Virus record (IMG/VR): IMGVR_UViG_3300037228_000026
Location: 1 to 47,426 of that record
Origin: a virus
Direction: 5' to 3' (one strand)
DNA: 47,426 bases
Below the pieces are notes generated by a model. That model was given only the letters and a program-made list of their open reading frames with translations, did not search any database and was not told the origin of the DNA. Positions 7,748 to 16,150 of this stretch are shown here, one piece after another (position 1 is the first letter of the stretch; every line of letters begins with the position of its first letter). Made by a program: the position numbers and the translations under genes.

Positions 7748-8118
7748 GGGCGAGGGGCTCCGCTGTTCGGTTGATTCGGTGTATCCCAGTCACGTCCACC
7801 ATCAGCATATATCTTATAAACCAAACCCGCTAAGCCTGCAAGCGTGGCAAAGGTTCCGCCGACATAGGCTGTAACATTCATAGTTCGGTCGGCTGTGGGC
7901 ATGTGGAAATACTTGATCGTAGTATATAACACATACCACATGAAAAGAGAACCGTAACCGAACAAAACGAGACGCGGCGCAATGCGCAAGCTGTCAATTC
8001 GTTCGGCCAACTCCATCCACCAGCGGTGTTTCGGAGTAGGGGGAACCGCAGCTACTATCACAGGGGGCGCTGCGGGCTCCGGCGTAGGGACAGATACAGC
8101 GACGGTTGTTTCACTCAC
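7744..8118 (-). CDS. Holin
   Basis: A 124-residue protein with two membrane segments, about residues 51-72 (LVLFGYGSLFMWYVLYTT) and 83-105 (VTAYVGGTFATLAGLAGLVY), preceded by a Pro/Val-rich cytoplasmic stretch. The start is GTG 8118, overlapping the endolysin stop as GTGA; its stop overlaps the Rz start as ATGA. Size, two-helix topology and position between endolysin and spanins support a class II-type holin that releases the cytoplasmic endolysin. The N-terminal extension of about 48 residues is long for this class. Confidence 0.8.
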   Translation of the reverse strand: MSETTVAVSVPTPEPAAPPVIVAAVPPTPKHRWWMELAERIDSLRIAPRLVLFGYGSLFMWYVLYTTIKYFHMPTADRTMNVTAYVGGTFATLAGLAGLVYKIYADGGRDWDTPNQPNSGAPRP

Positions 8119-8555
8119 GTTGGGTATACCCCGGTTGAGATCATCGCCGCGAGCCGGGCGATGCGCTTCGGCTCCTCATGGTCGGCGGCGCTGTTGAGGA
8201 TCTGTCTGCCTGCTTCGGGCCAATCTTGTTTCATCATGGCGTCTCGCGCTTGAATGAAGTTGAGCCACTTGTAGCCCATGTTGAAGCACAACTCAATTAG
8301 CGCGTCCTCGCGGCACTGTACCTGCGCAACGACGTAGTACTCGGGTAGGCTGTAGGCTAGCTGCAAAGCGTCCTGCTTGTCCTGCTGATACCACGCTTCG
8401 AGCTGGCCGGGAGGCCACGCGACGTTCGTCCAGTCCTGTGTAGCGGGTAATTCGTGGCCGTAGCCTACGGTCCAATTGCCGAGGGTATCCCTGTACGCGC
8501 TCGTGCGGTAGCCTTCCGCCGCGCGAATCAGCTTATCTCCCTGCGCGCTCAGCAC
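8115..8555 (-). CDS. Endolysin, GH24 (T4-type) lysozyme
   Basis: A 146-residue muramidase. The catalytic triad of T4/P22-type lysozymes is present with exact spacing: Glu14, Asp23 and Thr29 in AEGYRTSAYRDTLGNWTVGY. It cleaves the glycosidic bonds of peptidoglycan. There is no signal peptide or SAR helix, so export depends on the holin. The start is GTG 8555, three bases after the stop of the preceding gene. The length is slightly short of T4 lysozyme (164 residues) and normal for P22-like enzymes. Confidence 0.92.
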   Translation of the reverse strand: MLSAQGDKLIRAAEGYRTSAYRDTLGNWTVGYGHELPATQDWTNVAWPPGQLEAWYQQDKQDALQLAYSLPEYYVVAQVQCREDALIELCFNMGYKWLNFIQARDAMMKQDWPEAGRQILNSAADHEEPKRIARLAAMISTGVYPT

Positions 8556-8558
8556 TGG

Positions 8559-8783
8559 CTAGCTGCCGTAACTCGTGTCGCCCTTCGCGCCGCGCACGGC
8601 TTCGTCAACCGTGTCCTCAACCGTCTTGCCGCCGTGCGTTACCTGCGACTTGCCGCCGAGGCCAAGCACATCACCCAAGGCGCTGTGCAGATCATGGAGA
8701 ACCGTGGTATTGCGAATTCGGTTCGGCACATCGCCGGAACGGTCAACGCTCCCCTCGGTGGTTTCGGAGCTTGGGTCGGCCAT
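8559..8783 (-). CDS. Hypothetical protein upstream of the endolysin
   Basis: A 74-residue polar protein rich in Asp, Gly, Ser and Thr, without membrane segment or cysteine. ATG 8783 has AAGGA about eight bases upstream. It lies between the primase and the endolysin gene in the minus-strand operon. A near copy of its first 17 bases lies 58 bases upstream (8825..8841) and leads only to a nine-codon frame. I recognise no family. Confidence 0.6.
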   Translation of the reverse strand: MADPSSETTEGSVDRSGDVPNRIRNTTVLHDLHSALGDVLGLGGKSQVTHGGKTVEDTVDEAVRGAKGDTSYGS

Positions 8784-8874
8784 GTCAGAGTCCTTCGTAT
8801 TCGTCTCGCATTTAGGGGCCTATAGAGCTTGGGTCAGCCATTAGAGTGTCTGGGTGGAGTTACGCATAGCGGCG

Positions 8875-11205
8875 CTATACTAAGTCCGCATTGGGGTCAA
8901 TGTCAATGTCGCCTGCGTGCTCGGTACTTTTCTGCCGGATGCGCTCTGGAATCTCGGTGCTGAGAGTCGCCGGGCGCACGCCGGTCGTCATGTGGTCGTA
9001 GATATACCCTTGAGTTACTGTGTGCTGCCAAAACTTGTGATTGCGCCAGCTCCACACGCTGCAACCCTTTATGCGACGGCGCTGACAGCCGAGCCCTGAT
9101 TCCAGAAACGTAGCTATGAAGGCGTCACACGGCGGTCGCCCGGCAAACGCATCGCGAAGATCTTTGATAGTGAACACGTCCTTGTCGAATGGCGATGTAC
9201 CCTCGCACGCCATGCGGACTATCTGAGTTTCCCAATCACCGAGCGAGCCGCGCGCCATACGTTGTTGAGCCATCGTGAGCGGCGGGGCAGCGTCAGGGTT
9301 GAAGCCGGTCATATCTGCGCGCAAGATCCACCACGTAAGCCACTGGCGCGCCTTCAAGGTGTTGCCGAAAGGCGCATCCGGGCCGCTGAATAGCTCGGTA
9401 ACTTCCTTGGGAGTAAGTATTTCCTCATTGACTGAGCCGATTGCCCAACGCCGCTCTTTGCCGTTGTCGAGTTGGAGCGCGTCGTTGACGTGGTTACTGC
9501 TAGCGGTGAACTGCACGTGATTATCAATGGTGTACGATGGCCGGTACATCGGGCGCACGTTCATTGTGTCGTTGGTTATCCAGCCTTTGATGGAGTCCGC
9601 GTGCTTCCTGCGGGCGGCGCGGCCTTCACCCACGCAGATTTCCTCGAACGTCACCCACCAGTGTTCGGCCAGCTTTCCGTTAAAGATACCCTCAAGGTCT
9701 GACTGCGAAAACTCCTCCACGTGTCCAAAGAGCATCTTTGGCACGGTACTCATGATGGTAGACTTGCCGGTGCCTTTGGCCGTGCTTACCAGCAGCGGTG
9801 CGCTTCGGATCTTGTGCCCCGGATATTTGTGCGCGAAGCAGTAGAACGCTCGCACCCAATCACGCATAACTTGTTCGTCAATGCGACTCCAGAGAAACTC
9901 GTATGCCTCGCGGGCTTGTGTGGGTGCCTCGACGGGTTCAACTCGCTTATCGGTGTAGATGTTCAACAGCTTCATGCCGTGGGCACTGTAGAGCCGCTCT
10001 CTGCCCGGATTGAATCCGTAGTCGTCCGCGTCCTGCATCGCATCGCGGCGCAAGACAACATAGCTCTCAATATTGGGTTTCTTGTCTGTGTTTGGGTCCG
10101 GGTCCAGCTCTGGCGTGAAAGCGCGCGCCAAGTGGCCGGGACTGCGGTACTTCATTTTGATGTTGCGCAGATCAACATACGTGTCAGCACTGCGCACGTA
10201 GCAGATGGCGCGCCCGAGATCATACAGCGTGCGGATAGTGCCTTCGGGAACTACTTTCTTGGGTGGCTCGGGGTCGGGCGGTGCTTCGGGGAAAGCCTCG
10301 GGCTCGGAGATCAGTTCGCGCCGAAGGCCGCCGATCGTCACTGCATCCTCGGCGTTGGCGTCGTAAGAGCGCCAATGGGTCTCAAGATCGGCCAGTCCCT
10401 TGTACTTGGGCAGACCGTCTGAGCCCACGCCCGTCGCTTGGCGGCTCCATTCGTTCCATATGTAAAGTCCGTCCTGTGAGCCCTTGGTCTCGTGGTGCAG
10501 GGCCATACCGACGCGATTCCACGCCTCGTAGCCGCTCTCCGGGCTGAATTGCCTCAGAAGGGCCAGCAGTTCATCGCTCGCAGCGCCCTTTGGCACGGGC
10601 GCTTCTTGGGGTACGGTAGTGGCGGGGCCTAGCTCAGCCTGCCAGAGAGCCCGTAATGCGGCGGGAAGCTCGGGCAGCTCGCGCCAGTCGGTGAGCACGT
10701 CCGAGCCATATTTCCACGTGTAAGGTTTACCCATCTCCGGGTGCATGGTCGGCGGGAGCACGTCCTGCACCGACTTGCCGTTGCGCGTGGCGCAGCGCAG
10801 CTCCAGTGCGTAGTACTTCTGTTGCCGCACGACACCTGTCTCGGGGTGCGTGACCGGCAGCTCGTACTCGCCGAGCTTCACGCTTGGCAGCGGAGTCGGG
10901 AGCCTGTAGAGCAGCTTCGCGCGGTTTGGCTTACCGGACACAATCTGGATAGCGTCCGGCGCTTTTAGCAGTGCTTGTGCGTCAATGTTGTAGCGGGCCA
11001 GATAGTCGATCGCGCGCTCAAGGTCGTCGAAGTCCACGGCGCAAGTGCCGCTGAATGCGTGCACGAGCCCCGCGCCGCGCGCGTCGAGCGGGAATGGCAA
11101 TGTGCCCGTATCCCAGCCCGTGCTATCAGCACCCTTGGGTCCTTTGCTGCCGGGGCGAATTTTGCACAATTTCCAGCCCGCGTCGAGATAGTCCTGCCAG
11201 CTCAT
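8875..11205 (-). CDS. Primase-polymerase / SF3 helicase fusion
   Basis: A 776-residue replication protein. Residues 1 to about 190 resemble archaeo-eukaryotic primase (PrimPol), with a catalytic D-x-D-D in CAVDFDD (57-61) and a later ELR. Residues about 210-300 match the PriCT-2 primase C-terminal domain (GYEAWNRVGMALHHET). Residues about 440-620 are a DUF5906/D5-type SF3 helicase with Walker A STAKGTGKS at 474-482, Walker B WWVTFEE ending near 522, and a sensor TASSNH. It should prime and unwind DNA at the fork. ATG 11205 overlaps the SNF2 stop as ATGA. The C-terminus ends in NADLV, one of several similar tails in this operon. Confidence 0.88.
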   Translation of the reverse strand: MSWQDYLDAGWKLCKIRPGSKGPKGADSTGWDTGTLPFPLDARGAGLVHAFSGTCAVDFDDLERAIDYLARYNIDAQALLKAPDAIQIVSGKPNRAKLLYRLPTPLPSVKLGEYELPVTHPETGVVRQQKYYALELRCATRNGKSVQDVLPPTMHPEMGKPYTWKYGSDVLTDWRELPELPAALRALWQAELGPATTVPQEAPVPKGAASDELLALLRQFSPESGYEAWNRVGMALHHETKGSQDGLYIWNEWSRQATGVGSDGLPKYKGLADLETHWRSYDANAEDAVTIGGLRRELISEPEAFPEAPPDPEPPKKVVPEGTIRTLYDLGRAICYVRSADTYVDLRNIKMKYRSPGHLARAFTPELDPDPNTDKKPNIESYVVLRRDAMQDADDYGFNPGRERLYSAHGMKLLNIYTDKRVEPVEAPTQAREAYEFLWSRIDEQVMRDWVRAFYCFAHKYPGHKIRSAPLLVSTAKGTGKSTIMSTVPKMLFGHVEEFSQSDLEGIFNGKLAEHWWVTFEEICVGEGRAARRKHADSIKGWITNDTMNVRPMYRPSYTIDNHVQFTASSNHVNDALQLDNGKERRWAIGSVNEEILTPKEVTELFSGPDAPFGNTLKARQWLTWWILRADMTGFNPDAAPPLTMAQQRMARGSLGDWETQIVRMACEGTSPFDKDVFTIKDLRDAFAGRPPCDAFIATFLESGLGCQRRRIKGCSVWSWRNHKFWQHTVTQGYIYDHMTTGVRPATLSTEIPERIRQKSTEHAGDIDIDPNADLV

Positions 11206-12584
11206 GTCGGTCTCACCGCGCGGTGAGCCATGAGCGCGTCGAGCACACTTTTCTTGCCGATTAGTCGGTCTATCACTGCTTCGTCCAGTGTTTTTTCTGC
11301 GATGATATCGTAAATGAGAACGGCGCGGTTGAATCCGGCCTGTGCTTGTCGTGTGGGGCCTATGCGCTCAATGGCCTGTAGGCGAAGCTCCAAATTCCAC
11401 TGGTGAGCATAGAATACCATGATACGCCCCCCAAATTGCAAGTTGACACCGTGCGCGGCGCTTTGGGGGTGCAGGGCCAGCAGCGGAATCTTACCATCAT
11501 TCCAATCACGTTCGTCGTCCGTGTTCTGGAAAAAGCGGATCTTTGGGAAGCGCTTCTTGAGCATGGTAATGTCGTGCTGGTAGAAGTAACAGACGATCAC
11601 AGGCTCGCCGCCAGTTTCCTCAATGATACCCTCCAGCGCGTCGAGCTTGGCCTCGTGCACCGCATGAGGCACACGGTCAGCGTCGTACACAAAGCCGTTC
11701 GCGAGTTGCAGGCACTTCTGTGACTTCGCCATGGCGTTCACTGCCTCAACGCCGCGCGTATCGATCTCCAGATAGTAGTCGCGCTCCATGTCTTTGTAGA
11801 GTTTCATCGCGTCGGGCGGAAGTCTGACCGGCACGGGAGTATTGACGGGCTCCCAAATGTCGAACCAGTCCTCGGCGCGCAGCGTCATGGTCACATCTTC
11901 AATCTGCCGGTGGATCACAACATCACTACCCGGCATCAGTTCGACCGCGCCCGTGTAGGGGTCCGTGCGGAACCAGCGTCGCATGAATGCGCCGTAGGTC
12001 GCGCCGAGGCGTTGTCCGCGATCGATGAACCACATCTGACCCCAGAGATCTTTGAGTCCGTTGGGGCTCGGAGTGCCGGAGAGGTTTATCCAGCGTCCCG
12101 CGAGAAATGCAATCTCCGAGAGCGCATTGGCGCGCTTGCTGCCTTTCTTCATGAGCCGGAACGACTTCAACCGCGTGCTCTCGTCAGCCACGATGATACG
12201 GAACGGCCACGGCTTGCCTTTGTAGAAGTCCATGAGCCACTGCACGTTGTCGTAGTTGATCACATACACATCGGCTCGGGTGATTAGTGCGTCCTCGCGC
12301 TCGCGCCTGTCGCCAAGCACTACGGACACTTTGATGCCTTTGAACTCCAACCATTTCACAGCTTCAGCGGGCCACACCATCTCGCACACGCGCTTGGGTG
12401 CGAATATGAGACACGGGAAGAACGCGGAGCTTGCGAGCTGTAAGATGTCGAGCAACATATAGACGGTGGCACTTTTCCCAAGGCCCATATGACTGAACAA
12501 ATTGACGCGCTTGTGATCCAGCAGAAAGGAACACGACAGTGTTTGATAGACCTTCGGCTCAAAGTGCCTCGGAGAGTTGTTCAC
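11202..12584 (-). CDS. SNF2/DEAD-type SF2 helicase
   Basis: A 460-residue SF2 ATPase. Visible motifs are I (HMGLGKSAT, 32-40), II (VADES, 132-136, a DEAH variant), III (LSGTPSPNG, 168-176) and VI (RLQAIERIGPTRQ), which corresponds to the Q-x-x-G-R-x-x-R of SNF2 proteins. It translocates on DNA using ATP and probably remodels forks or removes bound proteins. The start is GTG 12584, overlapping the VRR-NUC stop as GTGA. An SNF2 helicase beside VRR-NUC, PolA and primase is a recurrent phage module. Confidence 0.88.
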   Translation of the reverse strand: MNNSPRHFEPKVYQTLSCSFLLDHKRVNLFSHMGLGKSATVYMLLDILQLASSAFFPCLIFAPKRVCEMVWPAEAVKWLEFKGIKVSVVLGDRREREDALITRADVYVINYDNVQWLMDFYKGKPWPFRIIVADESTRLKSFRLMKKGSKRANALSEIAFLAGRWINLSGTPSPNGLKDLWGQMWFIDRGQRLGATYGAFMRRWFRTDPYTGAVELMPGSDVVIHRQIEDVTMTLRAEDWFDIWEPVNTPVPVRLPPDAMKLYKDMERDYYLEIDTRGVEAVNAMAKSQKCLQLANGFVYDADRVPHAVHEAKLDALEGIIEETGGEPVIVCYFYQHDITMLKKRFPKIRFFQNTDDERDWNDGKIPLLALHPQSAAHGVNLQFGGRIMVFYAHQWNLELRLQAIERIGPTRQAQAGFNRAVLIYDIIAEKTLDEAVIDRLIGKKSVLDALMAHRAVRPT

Positions 12585-12862
12585 GACATGAGCCAGCGAA
12601 CCATGAAGTTGTCCACCGCCTCAAAACTATCGATCACGTGTACCTCAACGCCGCAGAGTTTGCGGCGCGCGTGGTCGCGAATCTGGTGAGGGTCCGGCTT
12701 CTCGCCGGGGCGCTTCAGCTCCACGAAGTAGACCTTGCCGGGCGGCAACGTGACGATGCGATCGGGTACGCCGCGCCGCCCGGACTTCTGAAACTTGTCG
12801 CAGAGGCCGCCGTAACTGACGACACGCTGGCAGAGGTAGTTTTCGACTTGAACTTCGAGCAT
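12581..12862 (-). CDS. VRR-NUC domain nuclease
   Basis: A 93-residue PD-(D/E)xK nuclease. Residues Pro33-Asp34 (RRGVPDRIV) and Glu48-x-Lys50 (FVELKRPG) form the active site, and Glu7 in QVENYL is the usual upstream acidic residue. The family cuts DNA structures such as flaps or Holliday junctions. I chose ATG 12862, one base after the polymerase stop (TGAcATG), because it gives the normal VRR-NUC N-terminus; a longer TTG frame would overlap the polymerase by 47 bases. It is coupled to the SNF2 helicase by GTGA. Confidence 0.88.
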   Translation of the reverse strand: MLEVQVENYLCQRVVSYGGLCDKFQKSGRRGVPDRIVTLPPGKVYFVELKRPGEKPDPHQIRDHARRKLCGVEVHVIDSFEAVDNFMVRWLMS

Positions 12863-12863
12863 G

Positions 12864-15059
12864 TCAGCCGCGTTTTCCGTATCTGTTGTGATGCCACCCT
12901 TCGGCGGCAATCGGTAGGCCCTTGGCCCAGCGACCGCTCGCCGTCGTCATGACTTCAATCAGCCGCTCGACCGAGTACGACCCGACAGGAACCTCCAGCA
13001 CGATCTCATCGTGAGTGTGAAGCACAATCGCAGTGCGCGAGTCAGCGTCAAGGGTTCCAGTGAGATAATCTCGAATGGCGGGAACGGTGAGACTGTCAGC
13101 ATGCACGGCCCGTAGACCGTCCCTGAGTATATCGTTTGCTGATGCTTGGACGATGTTCTCAAGAAACAGTCCGGCCCATGCGCGCTGACGATACCAGCCC
13201 TTGCCGCGAGCTGTAAGGTAGCTAATATAAGCGCTCGTGCTCTCTTTTCCGGTGAGAGGATCAACTCGACGCTCTTGGTGCAGCTTGGGGCTTGCATAGT
13301 AGAGTCTCCGTCCGCTCGGAAGCTGGATAATCAAATATTTGTCGTTGGACCATATCAAACAGCGCGCGGCTTGATAGGCGACGCCGGGGTTGCGCAGCGA
13401 GTTCTTCGTGGCGCGGTCAATCTCGTAAAACATGCCGTCGATCTCACTGTTGGCGAGCCGATAGCGTTGTTTGATGATATCACACGCCATATAAACATCG
13501 CGCTCTAGGCCGTAGTCCTCACCCGTAAGGAACGCGCGACGCCATGCCTTGTCCGCCTTTTCCAGCAAGGCTTCCGGGGCGGCTGGCAAAACCATCGGCG
13601 GCAGTATGCCAAGGTCAATATTGTAACCAGCGGCCATGGGAACAAACGCACCAACGCCGCCGTGGAACCCCATTGATAGTTCGGTAACTTTCTGCACTTG
13701 GCGCTCATTGTCGTTCACGCTCTCCACGGTGCCGCCGTAGTTTTCGGCGAAGCCAGTCTTGTATAGGTCCGCGCTTTCACCCGCGTCGATCGCGCGGAAC
13801 AGTGCGAGCTTCCATTCCTCATTGGCGACCCATGAGATATCGCGTGGCTCAATGCTCGACAAGTCGGCACAGATGAACTCGCAGCCTTCGGCGGCAATGA
13901 ACGTGTGCCGGATCGACATGCCGCACGCTTCAAACGTGTTGCCGTAGGCGAGTCGGTTGTCCACGATTGAGCCGTCGAGGATCGCAGGCATCAGAAACTC
14001 GTCGATCACCTTAGCTTTAACCGGCGCATTCTCCGTCGTGCCGTCCTGCTTGCGCACGAGCCACATGGGGCGCGGGCAGTTGTGCGGCTGCATACCCTTG
14101 GCGCTCCATCGGCCAGTGCGCCCAGCGCCGCAGAACTGCGCCCACTGGCGCACGCGGTCGCCTTCGCCCATGACTTGCAGGCCGCGCTTGTACTTGGCGC
14201 TCGCGGACTTCGCACCTTCAAGTCGCGACTCCAGCAGGAAGCGCAGGCCGGGGTCCAGATCGTCGCACTCCAGCATGTCGCGGATCGTAGCCGCCTTCAT
14301 GTCACCTAGCTGCGCCGCGAATTTTTCATTGAGGAAGTTTAAAAGACGAGCACGCTGTGTAACAGCCGTGACAACTCCCGCTGTTGCTTCGCTAACGTCT
14401 CTATCGTTGCGATCCTTCGCTCGTGCGAGAGCTGCGATAGCAGCTCGTGCGAAAGGTGCGTCAATCTTGAATCCGCGTTGGTTGATACGTTGGTCAAGGT
14501 GGAAAGTTTCGAGGTTTTCACCTTGGTAGTTGTGCTGCGGGAGTCTTTTGTGGATTTCATATAGAGCCTCGGTGTCTCGAATGGCATAACGGCAGAACAG
14601 CGCCCAGTCCTCCGGGCGTTCATGCGGTTCGGTGAACTTGCCATCGTGCGGGATGCAGAATGTTTGAATCAATCGCGCGCCGTCGTGTAGCTTCTGCTGA
14701 TCGTAAGGAAGCCCGAGCACTTGGCCGAGCGTTTCCAGCGCGCCCGGCATCCCGTGGGCATACGCTTGCGCGCGTGTACACCTATGGCGTTCAATTGAAG
14801 TTTCCCAGCCAAGCGCGTATTTGAGCACATTACGATCGAAATTAGAATTGTGTGCCACGAGTAGTGTGGACTCGTTTTCTAGCACAGTACGGAAGCTATC
14901 TGGCATCGGATCGCGCCACGCTTCCCAGATCAAAACAGGACCGTCGTCAACTTTATAGGTTACGATCAAGCATTCGCAGTTCCTAGTGTATTTATCTGAG
15001 CCTTCCGTCTTTAAGTTGACGTGACTACGGGTCTCTGTGTCGTACCAACAGGTGCTCAC
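12864..15059 (-). CDS. Family A DNA polymerase with 3'-5' exonuclease
   Basis: A 731-residue replicative polymerase. The exonuclease starts at once: Asp7-x-Glu9 (WYDTE), then AHNSNFDRN and YAIRDTEALYEI. In the polymerase domain, CADLSSIEPRD is motif A (a DLSSIE variant of DYSQIE), VQKVTELSMGFHGGVGAF is motif B, and VLHTHDEI with HDE at 683-685 is motif C. There is no 5'-3' exonuclease domain. The start GTG 15059 overlaps the XF1762 stop as GTGA; the longer TTG frame adds 17 unlikely residues. It is the core enzyme of the replication module. Confidence 0.92.
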   Translation of the reverse strand: MSTCWYDTETRSHVNLKTEGSDKYTRNCECLIVTYKVDDGPVLIWEAWRDPMPDSFRTVLENESTLLVAHNSNFDRNVLKYALGWETSIERHRCTRAQAYAHGMPGALETLGQVLGLPYDQQKLHDGARLIQTFCIPHDGKFTEPHERPEDWALFCRYAIRDTEALYEIHKRLPQHNYQGENLETFHLDQRINQRGFKIDAPFARAAIAALARAKDRNDRDVSEATAGVVTAVTQRARLLNFLNEKFAAQLGDMKAATIRDMLECDDLDPGLRFLLESRLEGAKSASAKYKRGLQVMGEGDRVRQWAQFCGAGRTGRWSAKGMQPHNCPRPMWLVRKQDGTTENAPVKAKVIDEFLMPAILDGSIVDNRLAYGNTFEACGMSIRHTFIAAEGCEFICADLSSIEPRDISWVANEEWKLALFRAIDAGESADLYKTGFAENYGGTVESVNDNERQVQKVTELSMGFHGGVGAFVPMAAGYNIDLGILPPMVLPAAPEALLEKADKAWRRAFLTGEDYGLERDVYMACDIIKQRYRLANSEIDGMFYEIDRATKNSLRNPGVAYQAARCLIWSNDKYLIIQLPSGRRLYYASPKLHQERRVDPLTGKESTSAYISYLTARGKGWYRQRAWAGLFLENIVQASANDILRDGLRAVHADSLTVPAIRDYLTGTLDADSRTAIVLHTHDEIVLEVPVGSYSVERLIEVMTTASGRWAKGLPIAAEGWHHNRYGKRG

Positions 15060-15535
15060 AGCAGATCCCGGTTCAAATAGGTTATGGCATGGCGCAAATC
15101 CTTGCGCCAAAGCTGTTTAGGGCATTGCGGTTGGTCGTCTCGGCGCGGCCGGTTTTTTCGCGTGTGAGATCCGCCCGCGCTCATGTGGTCAAAAACCCAC
15201 CCCGCCGCCTTCAAACTAACGCCGGTTTCGCTGTCTAGTATGAATGTTTGAATTCGCAAGTAGCCTAGAGCGGCGGCGGCTCGGGCGCATGCGGCGTACA
15301 AAAAGGAACAGGCGTTTTTCGTTCCGTCCGTGCAGAGTCTTGAGACTTCGCAACAAGCGCGGTAATCAGTATTGCGAGCCACAGGGCGACCGACAATAGC
15401 GACGCCGACCAAAAATTGTTCTTCACGTACACCAATAGAAAAACGGTGCCCAACAACAGGCTTATGGTGACGATGATGCAAAGCGACAAAATCATTTGCT
15501 TCTCCTAATTCTATGTGCATGAGAATAAGGCTCAT
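15056..15535 (-). CDS. XF1762 family protein (GNAT-like)
   Basis: A 159-residue protein of the XF1762 family, known from phages and prophages of Gram-negative bacteria. Recognisable segments are ALHHRHHKPVVGHRFSIG, LVGVAIVGRPVARNTDY, TDGTKNACSFLYAA and LKAAGW. The fold is predicted GNAT-like and its substrate is unknown. ATG 15535 has GGAGA upstream; its TGA overlaps the polymerase GTG. The protein ends in NRDLL. A separate two-helix membrane frame is embedded in its 5' half (15265..15495). The family often accompanies phage cytosine methyltransferase genes, of which only a remnant-like segment is seen next door. Confidence 0.85.
   Translation of the reverse strand: MSLILMHIELGEANDFVALHHRHHKPVVGHRFSIGVREEQFLVGVAIVGRPVARNTDYRACCEVSRLCTDGTKNACSFLYAACARAAAALGYLRIQTFILDSETGVSLKAAGWVFDHMSAGGSHTRKNRPRRDDQPQCPKQLWRKDLRHAITYLNRDLL
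15265..15495 (-). CDS. Candidate overprinted two-helix membrane protein
   Basis: A 76-codon frame lying wholly inside the XF1762 gene on the same strand. It has two strong membrane segments (residues 2-23, MILSLCIIVTISLLLGTVFL, and 29-48, WSASLLSVALWLAILITALV) and a charged Pro-rich tail. ATG 15495 is preceded by AGGAG at ideal spacing. In the XF1762 frame these same bases code for Glu-Leu-Gly-Glu, so the site could be a coincidence. Nested small membrane proteins are common in phages, but coding is unproven. Confidence 0.4.
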   Translation of the reverse strand: MILSLCIIVTISLLLGTVFLLVYVKNNFWSASLLSVALWLAILITALVAKSQDSARTERKTPVPFCTPHAPEPPPL

Positions 15536-15560
15536 GCTCGTCTCCGTGCGCGGGCGGCCA

Positions 15561-15782
15561 TCAGTGCGTCCTGTACAGACTTCTTTGATGTTTGTCTATC
15601 AATGGGTACGTGCGCACCGCGCTGCTTTGCCCATTTCCGCCACGACCCTCGGACTGCGACTGTGCAGCCCATACGTGCGCGCACTGCGCATTGTCGAGTT
15701 TAGTTCTCATAGTTCGGACTCCCCGTAGCTCGCGCAGCCAAGCGGCCGCTTTCGGGTTATTCTCGTTATAGTATGCAGTCAC
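15561..15782 (-). CDS. Chimeric small protein: methyltransferase-like start plus CAH-W-A module
   Basis: A 73-residue frame from GTG 15782 (GTGA overlap with the upstream stop). Residues 1-21 (MTAYYNENNPKAAAWLREL) look like the very N-terminus of phage DNA cytosine methyltransferases, but none of the catalytic motifs follow. From Met25 (ATG 15710, with its own GGAG eight bases upstream) the sequence NAQCAHVWAAQSQSEGRGGN resembles the N-terminus of the 306-residue protein at 22901..23821. It may be a truncated remnant with a re-used start, or a real 49-residue protein starting at 15710. Confidence 0.5.
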   Translation of the reverse strand: MTAYYNENNPKAAAWLRELRGVRTMRTKLDNAQCAHVWAAQSQSEGRGGNGQSSAVRTYPLIDKHQRSLYRTH

Positions 15783-16006
15783 GCCAGCAAGAGCCCATTA
15801 GCCTTCACTTGCAGCATCACGCGCTTGAATGCTCGGTCCTTCTGCCAGCCCGCTAAGTGCGGCACGTGGCGCAGGCGGTTCAGTAGTCTGCCGAGCGTTT
15901 GCAGTCGCCCGGTATTGTCCGGCGCGCGCATCAGCTCGGCAACGAGCGCACAGCGGCGGCGACGGGCTTCGCGAATGTTGGGGTTTAACTTGCATATGGT
16001 GGACAT
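15779..16006 (-). CDS. Small basic hypothetical protein
   Basis: A 75-residue Arg/Leu-rich helical protein of unknown function. ATG 16006 has a strong GGGGAG six bases upstream. A longer GTG frame from 16123 exists but would have to read through a perfect 12-bp inverted repeat. High positive charge (REARRRRCALV) fits nucleic-acid binding, which is inference only. It is coupled to the next gene by GTGA. Confidence 0.55.
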   Translation of the reverse strand: MSTICKLNPNIREARRRRCALVAELMRAPDNTGRLQTLGRLLNRLRHVPHLAGWQKDRAFKRVMLQVKANGLLLA

Positions 16007-16150
16007 TGAAACTCCCCAAAATTGGTATCTCTTAAATCGAGCGGTAAACAGATACCGCTCGATTAATCGAGTCTCATTATCGCGGGGCGGATAGTCGGCG
16101 GCGCATGGCTCAATGCTGCTCACCAGACCGACGTATCCGCCCGTTGATTG
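16007..16150 (-). promoter_or_regulatory. Intercistronic gap with a perfect 12-bp inverted repeat
   Basis: This 144-base gap is the largest inside the replication module. It holds AATCGAGCGGTA at 16035..16046 and its exact complement at 16053..16064, separated by six bases. No T-run follows on either strand, so it is not a simple terminator. An operator or an RNA hairpin for mRNA processing downstream of the ssDNA-binding protein gene are the main options. Confidence 0.55.
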
